This document shows positions 12,675 through 24,553 of a DNA stretch of 64,000 bases, piece after piece (within the stretch, counting starts at the first letter, position 1; each line of letters starts with the position of its first letter). A program made the position numbers and the translations under genes. The stretch covers positions 34,655,614-34,719,613 of the forward strand of contig OZ024894.1 in the NCBI GenBank assembly GCA_964017195.1. The letters are read 5' to 3'. The notes under the pieces are model-generated. The model ran no database searches and was not told the DNA's origin. It saw only the letters and a list, made by a program, of their open reading frames with translations. The DNA comes from Siderastrea radians (taxonomy: Eukaryota; Cnidaria; Anthozoa; Scleractinia; Rhizangiidae).

Positions 12675-13878
12675 ATCAAGTAAAGGGCAAGAACCTTACG
12701 AAACGTTTCAGTGACGACCATCATCTTATTATTGAAAGCAAAAGCGAACTGACACTATGAACAACTCCACTCGCATATCCTATGAGAGCAATTCGTGTCA
12801 ATACCCAGGTGTTTCTATATTCTTCACAACCGTAATGGCTATAATCAGCGTGGCCGCTTTCATTGGCAACATTCTTGTGTTTGTCACGGTATACAAAACT
12901 CCAAGCCTCAGAACAAGCACCAACTACTACTACGTTAACATGGCAGTTTCTGATTTTATGTCTAGTATCACCACATGGCCGCTGTATCTCACTGACGAGA
13001 TAATAACCAGCAGAGGAAGCCTGGTCCAAGGTCCCCTGGCCACAATTGGATGTCAAGTGGGAGTGTTCGGGAGGAACGTCTCTCATTCAGTGTCCGAACT
13101 AAGCCTGAGGCTAATCGCTGTGGACAGATTCATCGCCACTGTATTTCCCTTAAAAGCCACTCTGCTGACAAAGACTATAAGAGGAGCTTTGATCTTTTCA
13201 ACGTGGCTTCTATCGATAGGGTGGAGCTTTCCATCATTTTACTATTCCAAAGTTGAAAAGGTTGGTCATGAAACGTTCTGCAGATTGGTGCTAAACGCGT
13301 CTGCGATTACGAAGTAGTATACGTTTGGCCTGATCATGATCATTGCACTCTTAATTGCCATTATCATTCTGTATTCAAGAATCATGCGAGTGTTATCAAC
13401 AAGACTTCAACCAGAATACGGCACGGAAGGCAGCAGCGCTGAACAAACAAGAAATAAGTACAATCAAAACGTTATGAAGATATTTAAATCAATAGTTATA
13501 GCTTATTTCGTTTGCTACTTTCTTTTTTGCATTTATTTGATACTCAAAATGATTTTTCCTGGGCTTTTCATTCAAGATAAGTGCAAGTTCATTTTAGGTT
13601 TTGCTTATTTTGTCTTTCCCATACTCAACACTGTAATCAATCCGATAATTTTATTCTCATTTAGTTCGAACTTTCGACAAGCTTTAAAAGAGTTGTTTTC
13701 GTTTTCTTTCAGCAAGAGTAAATGCAGGACATGTTGGAAAGGGGGAATAATTACACCGTACCACAAAAATGAGGGCCTACCAGAATTAGTAGCATTTAAA
13801 ATGGTTAAAATAAACGATCATTATAAGAAGTCCGAACACACCGGAGAGCAAGAACCATGTGCGGATGACAGATTATAA
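12675..13878 (+). pseudogene. A-type GPCR with one in-frame stop
   Basis: The second exon begins after acceptor CTATAG (12671-12674); the start codon is at 12757. The frame runs through TM1-TM4 and reaches TAG at 13315-13317, just before TM5. It continues in the same frame to 13878 with TM5-TM7, a tail like that of the 24441 copy, and NPIIL in TM7. The second A copy has TAC (Tyr) at the stop position, so one C-to-G change would explain it. A second unfavourable change puts Arg in the TM3 core just before AVDRF, where all relatives have Val. Without suppression the product would be a 186-residue TM1-TM4 fragment. Read-through or an assembly error is possible, but the extra Arg supports a true pseudogene. 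Confidence 0.82.
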
Positions 13879-16062
13879 AATGCGAAAGTTGATGTCTAAC
13901 GACGAGGAAACATTGCGAATATAATACGGACATTTGTAAAGAGAGAATCTACCTTTTTTTGTTTCTATCTTTGATTTCAAAACAGTGACACTTGTGATAG
14001 ACTACAGAAAAAGCTGATGCAAACAGCTACAAAAACACACGTTGGAGGCTTGTGCTTAAACACCATTTTTCGCTGTTTTCAAGGTTAATTTTTTTTTGTG
14101 TCGGAGCACAGTACAGTTGGGGAGGGGACGGAGGGTGACATGCTTTGAGCTTGATTTTCCTGGGTGGGGGACGGGTTCGTGTGGTTGTTGCATTTCAATG
14201 ACCTTTCTCGCTAGCCCTACCATGCAACAACAGCTATTCTTAAAACGATGGGCTGAGCTATTGTTTTGGAACTTTTAATTCCCAGCTGATTAACGTAGTG
14301 AAAACGTTTGCCGCACTTTTTTTTACCGAGTTGTGTAAATATATGTGGAAAATGTTGGTAACTGAGTTCAACCACAATACGCTAATTCATGCATTTAAAA
14401 TCTCGTTCATTTAAGTGGGAACAAAAACGCTTAAATCAATACACTGGGTAAATATTGCTGGACTGATCAAATCATTTATTGCTGAACAAAAACTTCACTC
14501 ACAGTCTAGCAATTTTATGATACGCACGCCGTTAGTTATTGCAAAATCAGACTGTATGAAATTTCTGAGGGTTAAGTCTTCATGAATCTAGTGGCTCACA
14601 GTTGTCCGAGCTTAACCTTTTACCTCAAAAGGGATCGTCTTTGACAAACCACAGTTTTGTTCCAGTACTCTTCGGACTTTCTTACAGCCTCAAGATTAAG
14701 CAATTTGTTGTTATATATCTTAAAGATTATTCACTGTCAAAATAGAACGGGAATAAATGTTTCACTGATTTATGAAGCATTGAGTTTAGTTGATGCCTAA
14801 TTATACGAAATGATCCGTGACGTTTGTCTGCGCTGCAAAACGTGAATTGAATCGCATTAGGAGGGCAAATTACGTGCATTAAACTTTGTTCAATGAATAA
14901 TCTTTCATGTTGATCTATTGCCATAGACACCAATTAAAGTGCATATCAAACTCACGATTTACAGCCTTGCCTTTGCCATATGTTTAAATTCCACAAACGT
15001 CCGATAGTAATTAACATTATTTGTACGACAGAAATACTAAATTGATTGTTACAGATACTATAGAGATTTCTTAAAGTTAAAGCAAGTCATACTTAGGGCT
15101 CTCAACTGGGTAAACAGTCAACCGTCAAGTACCGAAAAATATTACAATATTCTTAATATTATAATATATTATTAAAATATTATAAAGATTTGTCCCATTG
15201 ATCGTAAACGTTCGGCCTAAATTAGTTTTAAACTTCAAGGATCTAATTAAACAATAGAGTTCTTCTGTCGAAGGCACTATCGTGTGATAGGTTGCCCGAG
15301 GAAATTTGATGTTCACAACAAATATTAATTAACCCGAGAACGTACTTCGAGGGCTTATATGAAGTTTGAACATCAAATTTCCGAGGGAACCTTTCACACA
15401 TGGGGCCTGAAACAGAAGAACGCTGTTGTTTTTATTGTACAACGCTAAATTTTGAGCGAAAATTGCCAAAACGGGCACTAGGCGCTGATAGGCGCGCGCT
15501 GAGGAGAGACACTTCTCAAAGCTTCTGGGCAATCTTCAAAGCTCCTGATATAATAATGTTTAAATTCGAGAAATACCAAAAAAAAAATTCAAAAAGAGAA
15601 AAGTCATCCTTATGTTTTTATGTCTGGTAATCTTGGACGGTGTAAATAAAAGAGCCTGTTCCCATACATTTGTAAATTGAAAATTTGTTTATTTTGACGA
15701 ATTTGTTACTGTCCTTTTTTTAATTTTAAAAAAGTGAATTGAATTGACTGATGTCCATGGCCTATAGCGTCGGTTAAAACTTACTTCGTCGACACTTTTT
15801 CTTTACCCTTTGACATATGTATTTAGAATTACCATATAATTTTAAAAAAGAAAGACGTCAATAGCCAATATTGCTTTAGGAAGAAATATTATATTAATAA
15901 TTGGTTCTTCCAATGGATTTTCAAACGGATTGTATACTATTCCGCTAAAATAGTACCTATATGTATATTTTTTGTGGCTATCGCGATTACTGGTAAGAGC
16001 CGTTTTTGTATTTAAAAATAATTTTATTTTGTGGTCTTCATTCAATGCAATTTTAAAATTTT
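13879..16062. other. A-to-B spacer, no gene
   Basis: No supported gene. The stretch is a repeated spacer: 13980-14450 matches 24650-25110 and 28690-28800; 14550-15000 matches 25390-25830; 15060-15260 matches 26220-26480 and 29930-30130; and 15640-16060 matches 27170-27550. It therefore marks the boundary between an A gene and the following B gene in at least three places. Confidence 0.6.
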
Positions 16063-16622
16063 AGGAATGTAACATAAATTATTTCTTATTTGATCGACAG
16101 TACAGAAAACCATAAGGAAAACTTAATTTTCCCTTGTCGATGATGTCTTCATTTTTATTCGCTTAATGCATAGCTCTTTCCAAAGCGTTATTTAATAGAA
16201 GAACCTTAAATAAGACACATATGCGAAGAGGCCATGATCACGCAATATCAGTTGGTCATACTCCTTTAAGGCCGATTTTGGTACGATTTGGTCGCATGCG
16301 ATATGCATGTCGCATGCGATATGCTTACGCCATGCCTACAACACGAATCGTAACAATTTTAACAAAAATAATTGTAATCATGTAACATAATAATGCGACA
16401 TAAATTATTTCTCATTTGCTTGTCGTTGCTGTTAAATCTTTACGAGATCGACAGTACAGTAAAAAATAAGGAAAACTTAATTTTCCTTGTCGATGATGTC
16501 TTCATTCATTTTTATTTGCTTAATGCGCAGCTCTTTCCAAAGCGTTATTTAATAGAAGAACCTTAAATAAGACACATACGCGAGGAGGCCATGATCGCGC
16601 AATATCAGTTGGTCATACTCGT
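16063..16622 (+). promoter_or_regulatory. Duplicated putative upstream control block of B1
   Basis: Two similar copies lie in tandem (about 16063-16265 and 16380-16622). Each contains GATCGACAGTACAG, TCTTTCCAAAGCGTTATTT, AGAAGAACCTTAAATAAG and the core AGAGGCCATGATCACGCAA (GATCGCGCAA in copy two). The same core precedes the B/A remnant (27681), B2 (31337 and 31462) and B3 (56775), always a few hundred bases before the leader exon. Conservation in fast-changing spacer suggests a promoter or enhancer. This is inference; no TATA box position is asserted. Confidence 0.5.
16291..16325. repeat. 18-bp tandem/palindromic repeat
   Basis: The word GTCGCATGCGATATGCAT is followed at once by a second copy missing its last two bases. 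GCATGCGATATGCATGTCGC is itself partly palindromic. It sits in the extra DNA between the two copies of the B1 upstream block and is not found near B2 or B3. Confidence 0.7.
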
Positions 16623-16708
16623 TTATACTTCTGAGCTGAGTTAATATATTTATTTTTCAGTTAATTGCCCATCTACAGGTAATTTTTTTCTTCTTCCTTT
16701 CTTGGCAG

Positions 16709-16885
16709 CCTTAATTTCAGCGATGAATTAGAGTAGGATCCTCACTTTCGCGATAACATATAATTTGGGGTTACAAACAACAACGTTCGCATCTTATTTG
16801 AATAAACACCAGGCATCCAGAAAGGCCGTGGGTAGTATTTCTGAGACGCAAGACATTGATCTCGAAGATCAGTTATGCTGTAAAG
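16709..16885 (+). other. Non-coding leader exon of B1
   Basis: The acceptor-like CTTTCTTGGCAG ends at 16708, and a consensus donor follows (GTAAAG then GTAAGT at 16886). The same exon with the same borders is present before B2 (31650-31824) and B3 (56909-57086). The next acceptor, ATCGACAG, ends at 17802, giving a 917 bp intron and an exon that opens 32 bases before the ATG at 17835. A second good donor (TTTG then GTGAGT) at about 16979 is also conserved in B3, so alternative donor use is possible. Confidence 0.55.
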
Positions 16886-17296
16886 GTAAGTTAGGCGGAG
16901 TATTTTCGTCCGACAGTTCACTGTGTATTGGCTTTGATTTCAAAGACACGCTAGCGAATGGGAAAATTTGTATCTTTGGTGAGTAATTTTTCTCTTTTCA
17001 GGGCTTTCACTAAAATTGAATTGAATCGGCTATGCTCTGGCAAATGTTCCATCTAGTCGCTGGCAATAATTACTGGCACTAATTCCGCTTTTACTAAGTT
17101 TTTTACTAGAGTGTATTATTAATAACTGATTTCGATATGGACGTTTTAGAGCTACCTTCGAGTACCTGTTAAAACCGTCACTGTTTTAATTGTTTAAAAG
17201 ATAATAAGCACAAAAAAGGACGACTAAATTGTGGTGTTTAAAATAGCTACTCATAAAACTGTCTGCAACATATGTGACACCACACTGTTTTTAAGT

Positions 17297-17448
17297 CTTA
17301 TTTAGTATTGTAAGATTTTATTCAAAACAAGTTCAAAGCCGTGCTCCTTTACTCTCACCGTTGTCGCTGAACTCACGGTCGCGCGCGATGAGTTCCCATT
17401 TACCAGTAAAAATAAAGAACGAGTGCACCATCCCGCTATGGTTGCATT
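17297..17448. other. Segment inverted in the B1 leader intron
   Basis: Read on the minus strand this matches 57821-57985 (B3 intron) and 32681-32848 (B2 intron), for example GGTTGCATT, GAACGAGTGCACCATCCCGC and ATTTACCAGTAAAAA here. Sequence on both sides is co-linear with the other introns (CAGTTCCCCATCTGTTCATG follows in B1 and B3). So only this piece of about 150 bp is flipped. Confidence 0.75.
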
Positions 17449-17802
17449 ACTACAGTAGCCTCTTACTCTTCCAGTTCCCCATCTGTTCATGTAACAGTTA
17501 CCTTAAGATCTTATTCAGAATAACATCATCATCACAGAAGCCTTATGGAATGGTTATAGGTTTAGCCTTAAGATATTGAACTTAAAAGGACGATTGAAAC
17601 TTACCGTTCTAGAGCTACTGCCATTTATTTTTTATTAGAAATCTTTTCCAGTTGACGTCACGGCAAAAATAAAAGGGAAATGACAGATTCAAGAAACTTT
17701 GTGCATTTATCTTATGTATCTCCATTTTAGAGAGGTATAATTCAGTTATTACTGTATAGTAATGACATTCTTTTATCATTGAATTTTTCATTTGATCGAC
17801 AG

Positions 17803-18926
17803 GTGAAAATTAAACCTTTTATTTCCCTTTCGCCATGAACAACTCCTCTCACGTCAACTCCAATGATTACGTACCGTGCCCATACATGTACGCCGTATAT
17901 GCATTCTTCACAACGACGTTGGCTCTAATCAGCTTAGCAGCTTTTATTGGCAACACCCTTGTGATTGCTGCAGTATACAAAACTCCAATCCTCAGAACAA
18001 GTACCAACTACTACTACATTAACATGGCAGTTTCTGACTTCCTTTGTTGTCTCGTAACTTGGCCTTTGTACCTCACTGACGTGTTAGTAACAAGCAGTGG
18101 AAGCCTGATCCAAGGTCCTCTGGCCACAGCTGGGTGTAAAGTAGGAGTCTTTCTGAGGACGGCGTCGTATTCAGTATCCAATACAACCCTGGTGCTGATC
18201 GCTGTAGACAGATTCATCGCTATTGTATTCCCCTTAAAAGCCACTATGCTCACGCGAAAAATAAGACTAGTTTTAACATTTGCAACTTGGGTGATATCCC
18301 TATCATGTTGTTTTCCCAATCTCTTCTTTTCTAAGGTTAAAAACTTTGGTCATGTAACATCGTGCAGTTTTGCATGGGATAGTTTAACGGCTGTGATCTA
18401 CTACACAGCTGGCTTAAGTATGACCGCTGTTGCACCATTAGTAGCTATTGTTATCTTGTATTTCCGTATAATACGTGTTTTTAAAAAAAACTCCATACAC
18501 GAATTCAACACCAGAAGCAATAATTTTGAACAAAAAAGGCGAACGCAGAACCAAAACATCATGAACATATTCAAATCGATTGTTGTAGCTTACTTTGTTT
18601 GCTGGTTTATGTTGTGTATTTGCATGATTTTACAGATCACTTCCCCTGAAATTTTTTTCGAAGATTCGTGCGGCTGGATTCTGGGTTTTTCGTATTATGT
18701 GTTTCCATCGCTTAGTACGGTAACCAATCCAGTAATTTTATTTTCATTTAGTTCAAACTTCCGTCATGGTTTTCGAACGTTGTGCCCCCTTTCCGTCAGT
18801 GAATGCAGTTCATGTTTCAATGTGAGAATTATTTCACCTGATCAAGGAAATGAGTGCCTTCCAGAACTTGTGGCACATCGAATGAACGAAAGAAAACGAG
18901 AACATGACATCGAGAAAAGCACTTAA
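17803..18926 (+). CDS. Class A GPCR, subtype B1, intact
   Basis: The coding exon runs from acceptor 17802; the ATG is at 17835 and the protein has 363 residues. Short glycosylated N-terminus (NNSS at 2-5); TM1 Gly-Asn at 39-40; NMAVSD in TM2; Cys101-Cys177 disulfide pair; DRF instead of DRY at 125-127; TM6 VCWFM without the usual Pro; NPVIL (298-302) in place of NPxxY; Cys-rich juxtamembrane tail as a possible palmitoylation site. A charged third intracellular loop with EQKRR lies at about 232-236. It differs from B3 at about 20 of 363 positions and more from B2. Loss of DRY and NPxxY tyrosines in the whole clade suggests altered activation or coupling. The ligand is unknown; a peptide- or amine-type receptor is the closest general resemblance. 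Confidence 0.9.
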
Positions 18927-21401
18927 ACCAGCTAGTATTTCTATTCATATAATTTAAGCTTAGCTGCAGATAACATCGTATTCTAATGGGAAAAAAGGGT
19001 GTACCTTTTTTAAAGTTATTTGTTAAAGGAGTTCATTTGGCTGACTTTAGACAAAGTGACTTATACTTGAGCTATGATTAGTCCCAAGTTTGCAAAGCAG
19101 GATTGAAGGGTACCGCCCTCCAAAGTAGCAAAATTTACCTTAAGGAATTTGCTTGTTATATAGGCAAATGCCACCAAATATTCAACCGAACTGGAAAATA
19201 AATATTTTTAAATATTTTACAGAACAAAACATAACAAGTAGTGCTGGGATAAAATGCAGGATTGCAAGAATTGAAGTGATTACAGTTCGTCATTCGAAAC
19301 AGGTGGTCCAGAAATCAAAATTACCATTTTGATGGCACCTTGAGTGTTTTAGCCTCCATTTAGTGTCCGTCTAATTTATATGGTTTGGCTTACATCATTG
19401 TGGTGGCTTTTTCTTCCTATTTCATGATAGTGAAGAAAGCTTAAAGCAAGTTCCTGGCCATAAGAAAACACGATATATGACGATAGATAACAGAAATTTT
19501 AAAATTGTGGTGAAAACAATTTTGAACAACACAAACAAAAACCACGTTAACTTAAACTCTTGGGGTAGCGACTGAAAGACAAGAGTGAAATTTGTTTGGT
19601 ATGTTTTGGAAGTTTTTTTTAAGAAAGGATTTCAAGGTCAGATGATGTTTGATGGAGGAGGAAACAGCAGGAGACTAACGCTTTGACCTTGATTTTCCTG
19701 TGGGAGAGGGTTCATGAGATTAGTGCATTTTAATAGCCTTTCTGTTAGCCCTACCATCCAACAACAGCTACTTAAGATGAAGGGTAGAACTATTGCTTTG
19801 GCAATCAGTTCAGAATGATTAACGTAGTAAAACATTTGCTACACTTTTTTCAACCGAGTTATGTAATTATATGTTTAAATATTGAGTTTGAGAAGCTATG
19901 TCGGTCATTGAGGTCGACCATAATACGCTAATTCATGTATTTAAAATCTCGTTCATTAAAAGAGGGAACAAAAACGCTAGAACCTACACTGGGTTAATTT
20001 TGCTGAATCAAATCATTTATCGCTGAAAACAAACTTCAGTGAACAGTCTAGCCTTAACAAGTAGTCTCATCGGATTATTCTTAACAAGGAGTTGTTAAAA
20101 TGTGCACTTTAAAGTTAAAATACAATACATGAGGGACTTTTAGAGAAACGAATGACATAAGACAGTTTGACAATAATTTTAAGACAATAATTATATAAAA
20201 ACGAACAATTTCGAAACACATTTTTATTGAGCGTCCTGTGCCCAGATGCTGACTGAGAATGATCCGTATCATCTACAGGTAACGCAATTTTTATAATACG
20301 CGCGTCGTTTATTGTTTTACAATAACAGTGAGTATTCTCTGATTGGCTCTTGCCTACTGTCGATGAGGGTATAGACCATAAAAACTGACGTCATTTGTAA
20401 CGCAATCCGGACTGGGGCCAAGGATAAATTTTGCCAATAAATGAAGTACAGCAATTCTGGAAACATTTATTGAGGACACAGTCCGCAATCTGTTAATTTT
20501 AACTTTTAATTGACTGAACTTCTCAGAAATCAACTGCAAGGGGAAAAGAAGACCCGGAAAGAAGCATTATTTGTGAGCGGGCGAGAATCAGTTGCTGATC
20601 GACCGTCTCCACAAAGGAATGAAAATGAATTTCAACAAACTCAGTGATTAAATCAGTGGATTTGAGCACTTCTTCGAATGGAATAAAGGCCGTGATCATA
20701 TGGAAACCACACCAGCGATCGTAGGATCACAGCATTTTACAACGATGGCTGAAGAGAGGTTTCCATATGATTGCAACGATTGCTGAACGCTGTTGATGGT
20801 TGTAGGGATATTTAGAAAAAAATCCTTCTGGACATAAGAGACAACAAATTTCTAGATATTAAGCCAATAGCGAGCTTTAATTACGCCTATTGAGGTCGAC
20901 GCGTACCAATCTCGTTCCTAACGCCTCGTTCCCTACTGGTGAGCAACAAAGAGACTGTAAGGCACCTGGGAACGTGACTGGTTTGAAATCAAAACTTGTG
21001 CTCATACTCAATGTCTTTTTCCGTCCGAACTTAAGGTCCTAATATCGATATATGTCATTCGGCTTCTAGAGAAACTGATCATTAGTCTTTGAAGATTCTC
21101 TTCTTTTCCCTACAGATTTGAGGTTTATTGCAGTTTATTAGAAAGCCAGCTTGAAGCACGTTTTCTGCTAAATCGTTTTATCCAATTTAGTTGTAAATTT
21201 TGGTAGCATTTGGCAGTATAAAAATGGAACAAGTGAGCGAAATTTCGATACTTTGTCGGGACATTGTCCCTTTAAAATAGATGAGATAGAGGATGACCGC
21301 TTAATACAGCTTTGACTGTGTTCAAATACGAGTCTTCAAATTGAAAAGGAAAAAGAAACACTGAAATATTCGATTGCCGCACTCGATCTATATCACAGAG
21401 C
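18927..21401. other. B1 downstream flank, duplicated after B3
   Basis: No gene supported. About 18927-20330 is near-identical to 59501-60858, and 20330-20930 resumes at 63772-64000 after an insertion in the other copy. A decayed MITE-like piece with ATATGGAAAC ends lies at about 20695-20815. The rest up to the A-type upstream region at 21402 shows nothing recognisable. Confidence 0.6.
19197..19202 (+). terminator. Candidate poly(A) signal of B1
   Basis: AATAAA about 270 bases after the stop codon of B1, conserved at the same place after B3 (59763-59768). Confidence 0.4.
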
Positions 21402-22432
21402 GGCTAACATGGCCTGACTACCGAGCCTGCTAACCACTCCACGGTACAAACGGCATGGGCTACTCTTTATTCCAGTGACTATTCGAGGATAATCAAAGTC
21501 ATTTTTCACTGATTCAGCGGAAAATCTCTTTATATAACGCATAATCTTCATTTGATCTAAATTGCAAATTGATACGAAGCAGTACTAAAGACACAAACGC
21601 TCTGTTTCAGAAGCAACTGCAGTTTCATGGTACGTGAGCCAAATTTTAACAGGTGCTCTGAGACACTTTTACGTCTATTTGAGCGTGTCCGATCATCATT
21701 TTTCTTTCTTTTATTAGCATTGGTGAATAGATTTGTGGCTGGCAAACTGTCATTAACAACGGCCAAATTTTAATATTTGCAATATGTCACACGTTAATTG
21801 CTTTTATTTGCACTGGTGTAAAATACTTTATTGATGAAATAATCTTCGCTCAAGGTAAGTGCCCGTTTTTAATTATTTTGTGGTTTTTGAAGGTTTAGGA
21901 CGCTGTTATACTGTGGTAGAAAGTGTTAAAATTCAATTTAGCCTAATTCTCTGCAGCATTTAAACTTGAATTTTCTGAGGTGAGTATTCGTTATTTGCCT
22001 TCATATTGTTTGCGTTATTTAAAATCTTGAATTTCGAAAGGTTAGAAGCATCGAGGCCCGTCCCAGAATGAGGGCATTTTTATCACTTATTCGTCTGCCT
22101 GTAAGCTTAAAAAGATTTACCAAGAGAAGACTGACTCGGAAAACGCCACGATCGCCCATAATAGTGTCTATTAAATAAATATTTTTCATTGTTTTCCTTT
22201 TACTCAGTAGACCTTTTCGTATGCCAGTTTACAGTATACTTGGTTAATAAATTTTCCTTTGATCCCCTGCAGCTTTAATTTATTACAATTATACGAATGT
22301 CATCGTGCGCGTTGGTTTGACTGTTAACTGACGCAACTGTTATAAATTCGTTGAATAAACATCAAGAGTCAAGACTATTGAACAACTTGGCAAATGACGC
22401 AGACCAAAGCTTGGACAGTTTAGGCAATCCAG
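21402..22432 (+). other. Upstream region and leader exon of the second A-type pseudogene
   Basis: Co-linear with 10858-11944. The leader exon ends GGCAATCCAG at 22432 before donor GTAAGA. The coding exon starts after acceptor CTATAG ending at 23241. The intron is about 0.8 kb. Confidence 0.5.
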
Positions 22433-23241
22433 GTAAGAGAAGTAGCTTTAATAGTGAGGGGGATAACTTGACTTTATTTAAAGGCAACGAGCGCCACAAA
22501 ATAGGAAGAAAGTATACAGTTTAAGCAATGTTTTCCCAAAAGAAATATTGTCTGTTAACAGTATATTGATTGACTGAGAAATGTAAAACTTGTTTTTTTT
22601 GGCAAGATCAAACCTGAATTATTCGCCGGACAAGAATTAACTCCGTTTCCTATTTGGCGACTCCTGATAAAAGATTATAAGATCAGGGGCAATTTATTTG
22701 TTGCATACATGCATGGCACCTCGTTAAAGACACAATAAATCCCAGCTATAACTGCGAGTTAAAAATAGCTAAATTATTTGAAATGTAGTTGAGGTGGCAT
22801 CACAATAATAAGTTACTGTCATCATTGGTGATTCCGTTCCGCCACGAGTCAATCCATCAAGCTGAGTGATTGGAACATCATATCGAAGTCATGAGCTCGA
22901 ACCCCTTCGGCTGTATTTACATGTAGGCCCCTTCTCTTAACAAAACGTCGGCTGAATGTGCTTTAATTAATAATTCCTATTTTGTTGTAAACGACGATGT
23001 TAAGTCAGTGTTGACTGAGCTTGGTATCTGTTAAGAGCGAAGGTGGGCAGAAAAAAACTCGGCGTCCGCTTAAACCCATGACCTGCCGCAAGGATCAATT
23101 GATGATGTCGAAAGCGTCATGGGCAATAATGAAAAGAAAGTTGGTAAATGTGTACTTGACCATGTAGTAACTATATTCAGTTTGTTTTCGAGCATGGGGC
23201 TGCAAATAATAATTGTTACTACACTTTGTTCATTGCTATAG

Positions 23242-24441
23242 ATCAAGTAAAGAACAAGAACTCAGGAAACGATTCAAGAGCATCATCTGATTGTAAAAGG
23301 CAAAAGAATACCAACACAATGAACAACTCCACTCGCATATCCTATGAGAGCGATTCGTGTCCATACCCAGGTGTTTCTATATTCTTCACAACAGTAATGG
23401 CAATAATCAGCGTGGCTGCTTTCATTGGGAATATTCTTGTGTTTGTCACGGTATACAAGACCCCAAGCCTCAGAACAAGCACTAACTACTACTATGTTAA
23501 CATGGCAGTTTCTGATTTTATGTCTAGTATCACCACATGGCCGCTGTATCTTACTGACGAGATAATAACAAACAGAGGAAGCCTGATCCAAGGTCCTCTG
23601 GCCACAACTGGGTGTCAAGTGGGAGTGTTTGGGAGAAATGTCTCTCATTCGGTGTCCATTCTAAGCCTGGTGCTAATTGCTGTGGACAGATTTATCGCCA
23701 CTGTATTTCCGTTAAGAGCCACTTTGCTGTCAAAGACCATTAAGAGCAGCTTTGTTGCTTTCAACGTGGTTGATATCGATAGGGTGGTGCTTTCCATCCT
23801 TTTACTATTCCAAAGTTGAAAAGGTTGGTCATGAATCATTCTGCAGATTGGCGCTAAACGCGTCTGCGTTTACGACGTACTATTCCTTTTGCCTGATCAT
23901 GATTATCGCATTATTAATTGTCATTATCATTCTGTATTCTCGAATCATGCGAGTGTTATCAACAAGACTTCAACCAGAATACGGCACGGAAGGCAGCAGC
24001 GCTGATCATACAAGAAACAAGTACAATCAAAACGTCATGAAGATATTTAAGTCAATAGTTGTCGCTTATTTCGTTTGCTGGTTTCTTTTTTGCATTTATT
24101 TGATACTCAAGATCATTTTCCCTTCGCTTTTTATGCAAGATAAGTGCAAGTTTATTTTAGGTTTTGCATATTTTATCTCTCCCATGCTTAACACTATAAT
24201 CAATCCGGTCATTTTATTCTCATTTAGTTCGAACTTTCGACAAGCTTTAAAAGAGTTATGCGCCTTTTCTTTCAGCAGGTGTAAATGCAGGCCATGTTGG
24301 AAAGGGGGGATAATTGCACCTTACCAAAAAAATGAGGGCCTACCAGAATTTGTAGCATTTAAAATGGTTGAAATAAACGAGCGTTATAAAAAGTCCGAAC
24401 ACACCGGAGGGCAAGAACTATGTGTGGATGACAGATTATGA
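23242..24441 (+). pseudogene. A-type GPCR with one frameshift
   Basis: The start codon is best placed at 23319 (MNNSTRIS..., as in the 12757 copy); an upstream in-frame Met at 23226 lies in the intron. The frame covers TM1 to TM3 with DRF. At about 23740 one extra base relative to the 12757 copy (CCATTAAG against CTATAAG) shifts it, and it stops at 23819. The TM4-TM7 part continues in another frame from about 23745 to 24441, with NPVIL and a long charged tail ending DDRL. It has no Arg in TM3 and no stop before TM5. One base separates it from an open gene, so a sequencing or assembly error should be ruled out before calling it dead. Confidence 0.82.
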
Positions 24442-24547
24442 AGTGCGACGAATGATGTTAATGCAAATGTTTATGGTGACCAATATCAAGCTGTTCGCGC
24501 AAGTGTACCGATCATTTTAAGTCGATGTACGATATACCAAACTGTGA

Positions 24548-24553
24548 AATAAA
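24548..24553 (+). terminator. Candidate poly(A) signal of the second A-type copy
   Basis: AATAAA about 105 bases after the stop codon at 24441. Confidence 0.35.

Noticed and set aside
12721..13086. Minus-strand 121-codon frame opposite the A receptor, also at 23283-23648, and a plus-strand one opposite 469-1665
   Set aside because: Recurs only because the receptor sequence beneath it is conserved; the peptides have no family resemblance and no own signals.
16886..16916. A 31-base intron between the B1 leader exon and the next AG
   Set aside because: Too short to splice; alternative donor use at about 16979 is the better reading.
23226..23318. Longer N-terminus for the second A receptor from Met at 23226
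   Set aside because: The start lies before the conserved splice acceptor and has no counterpart in the paralogue.
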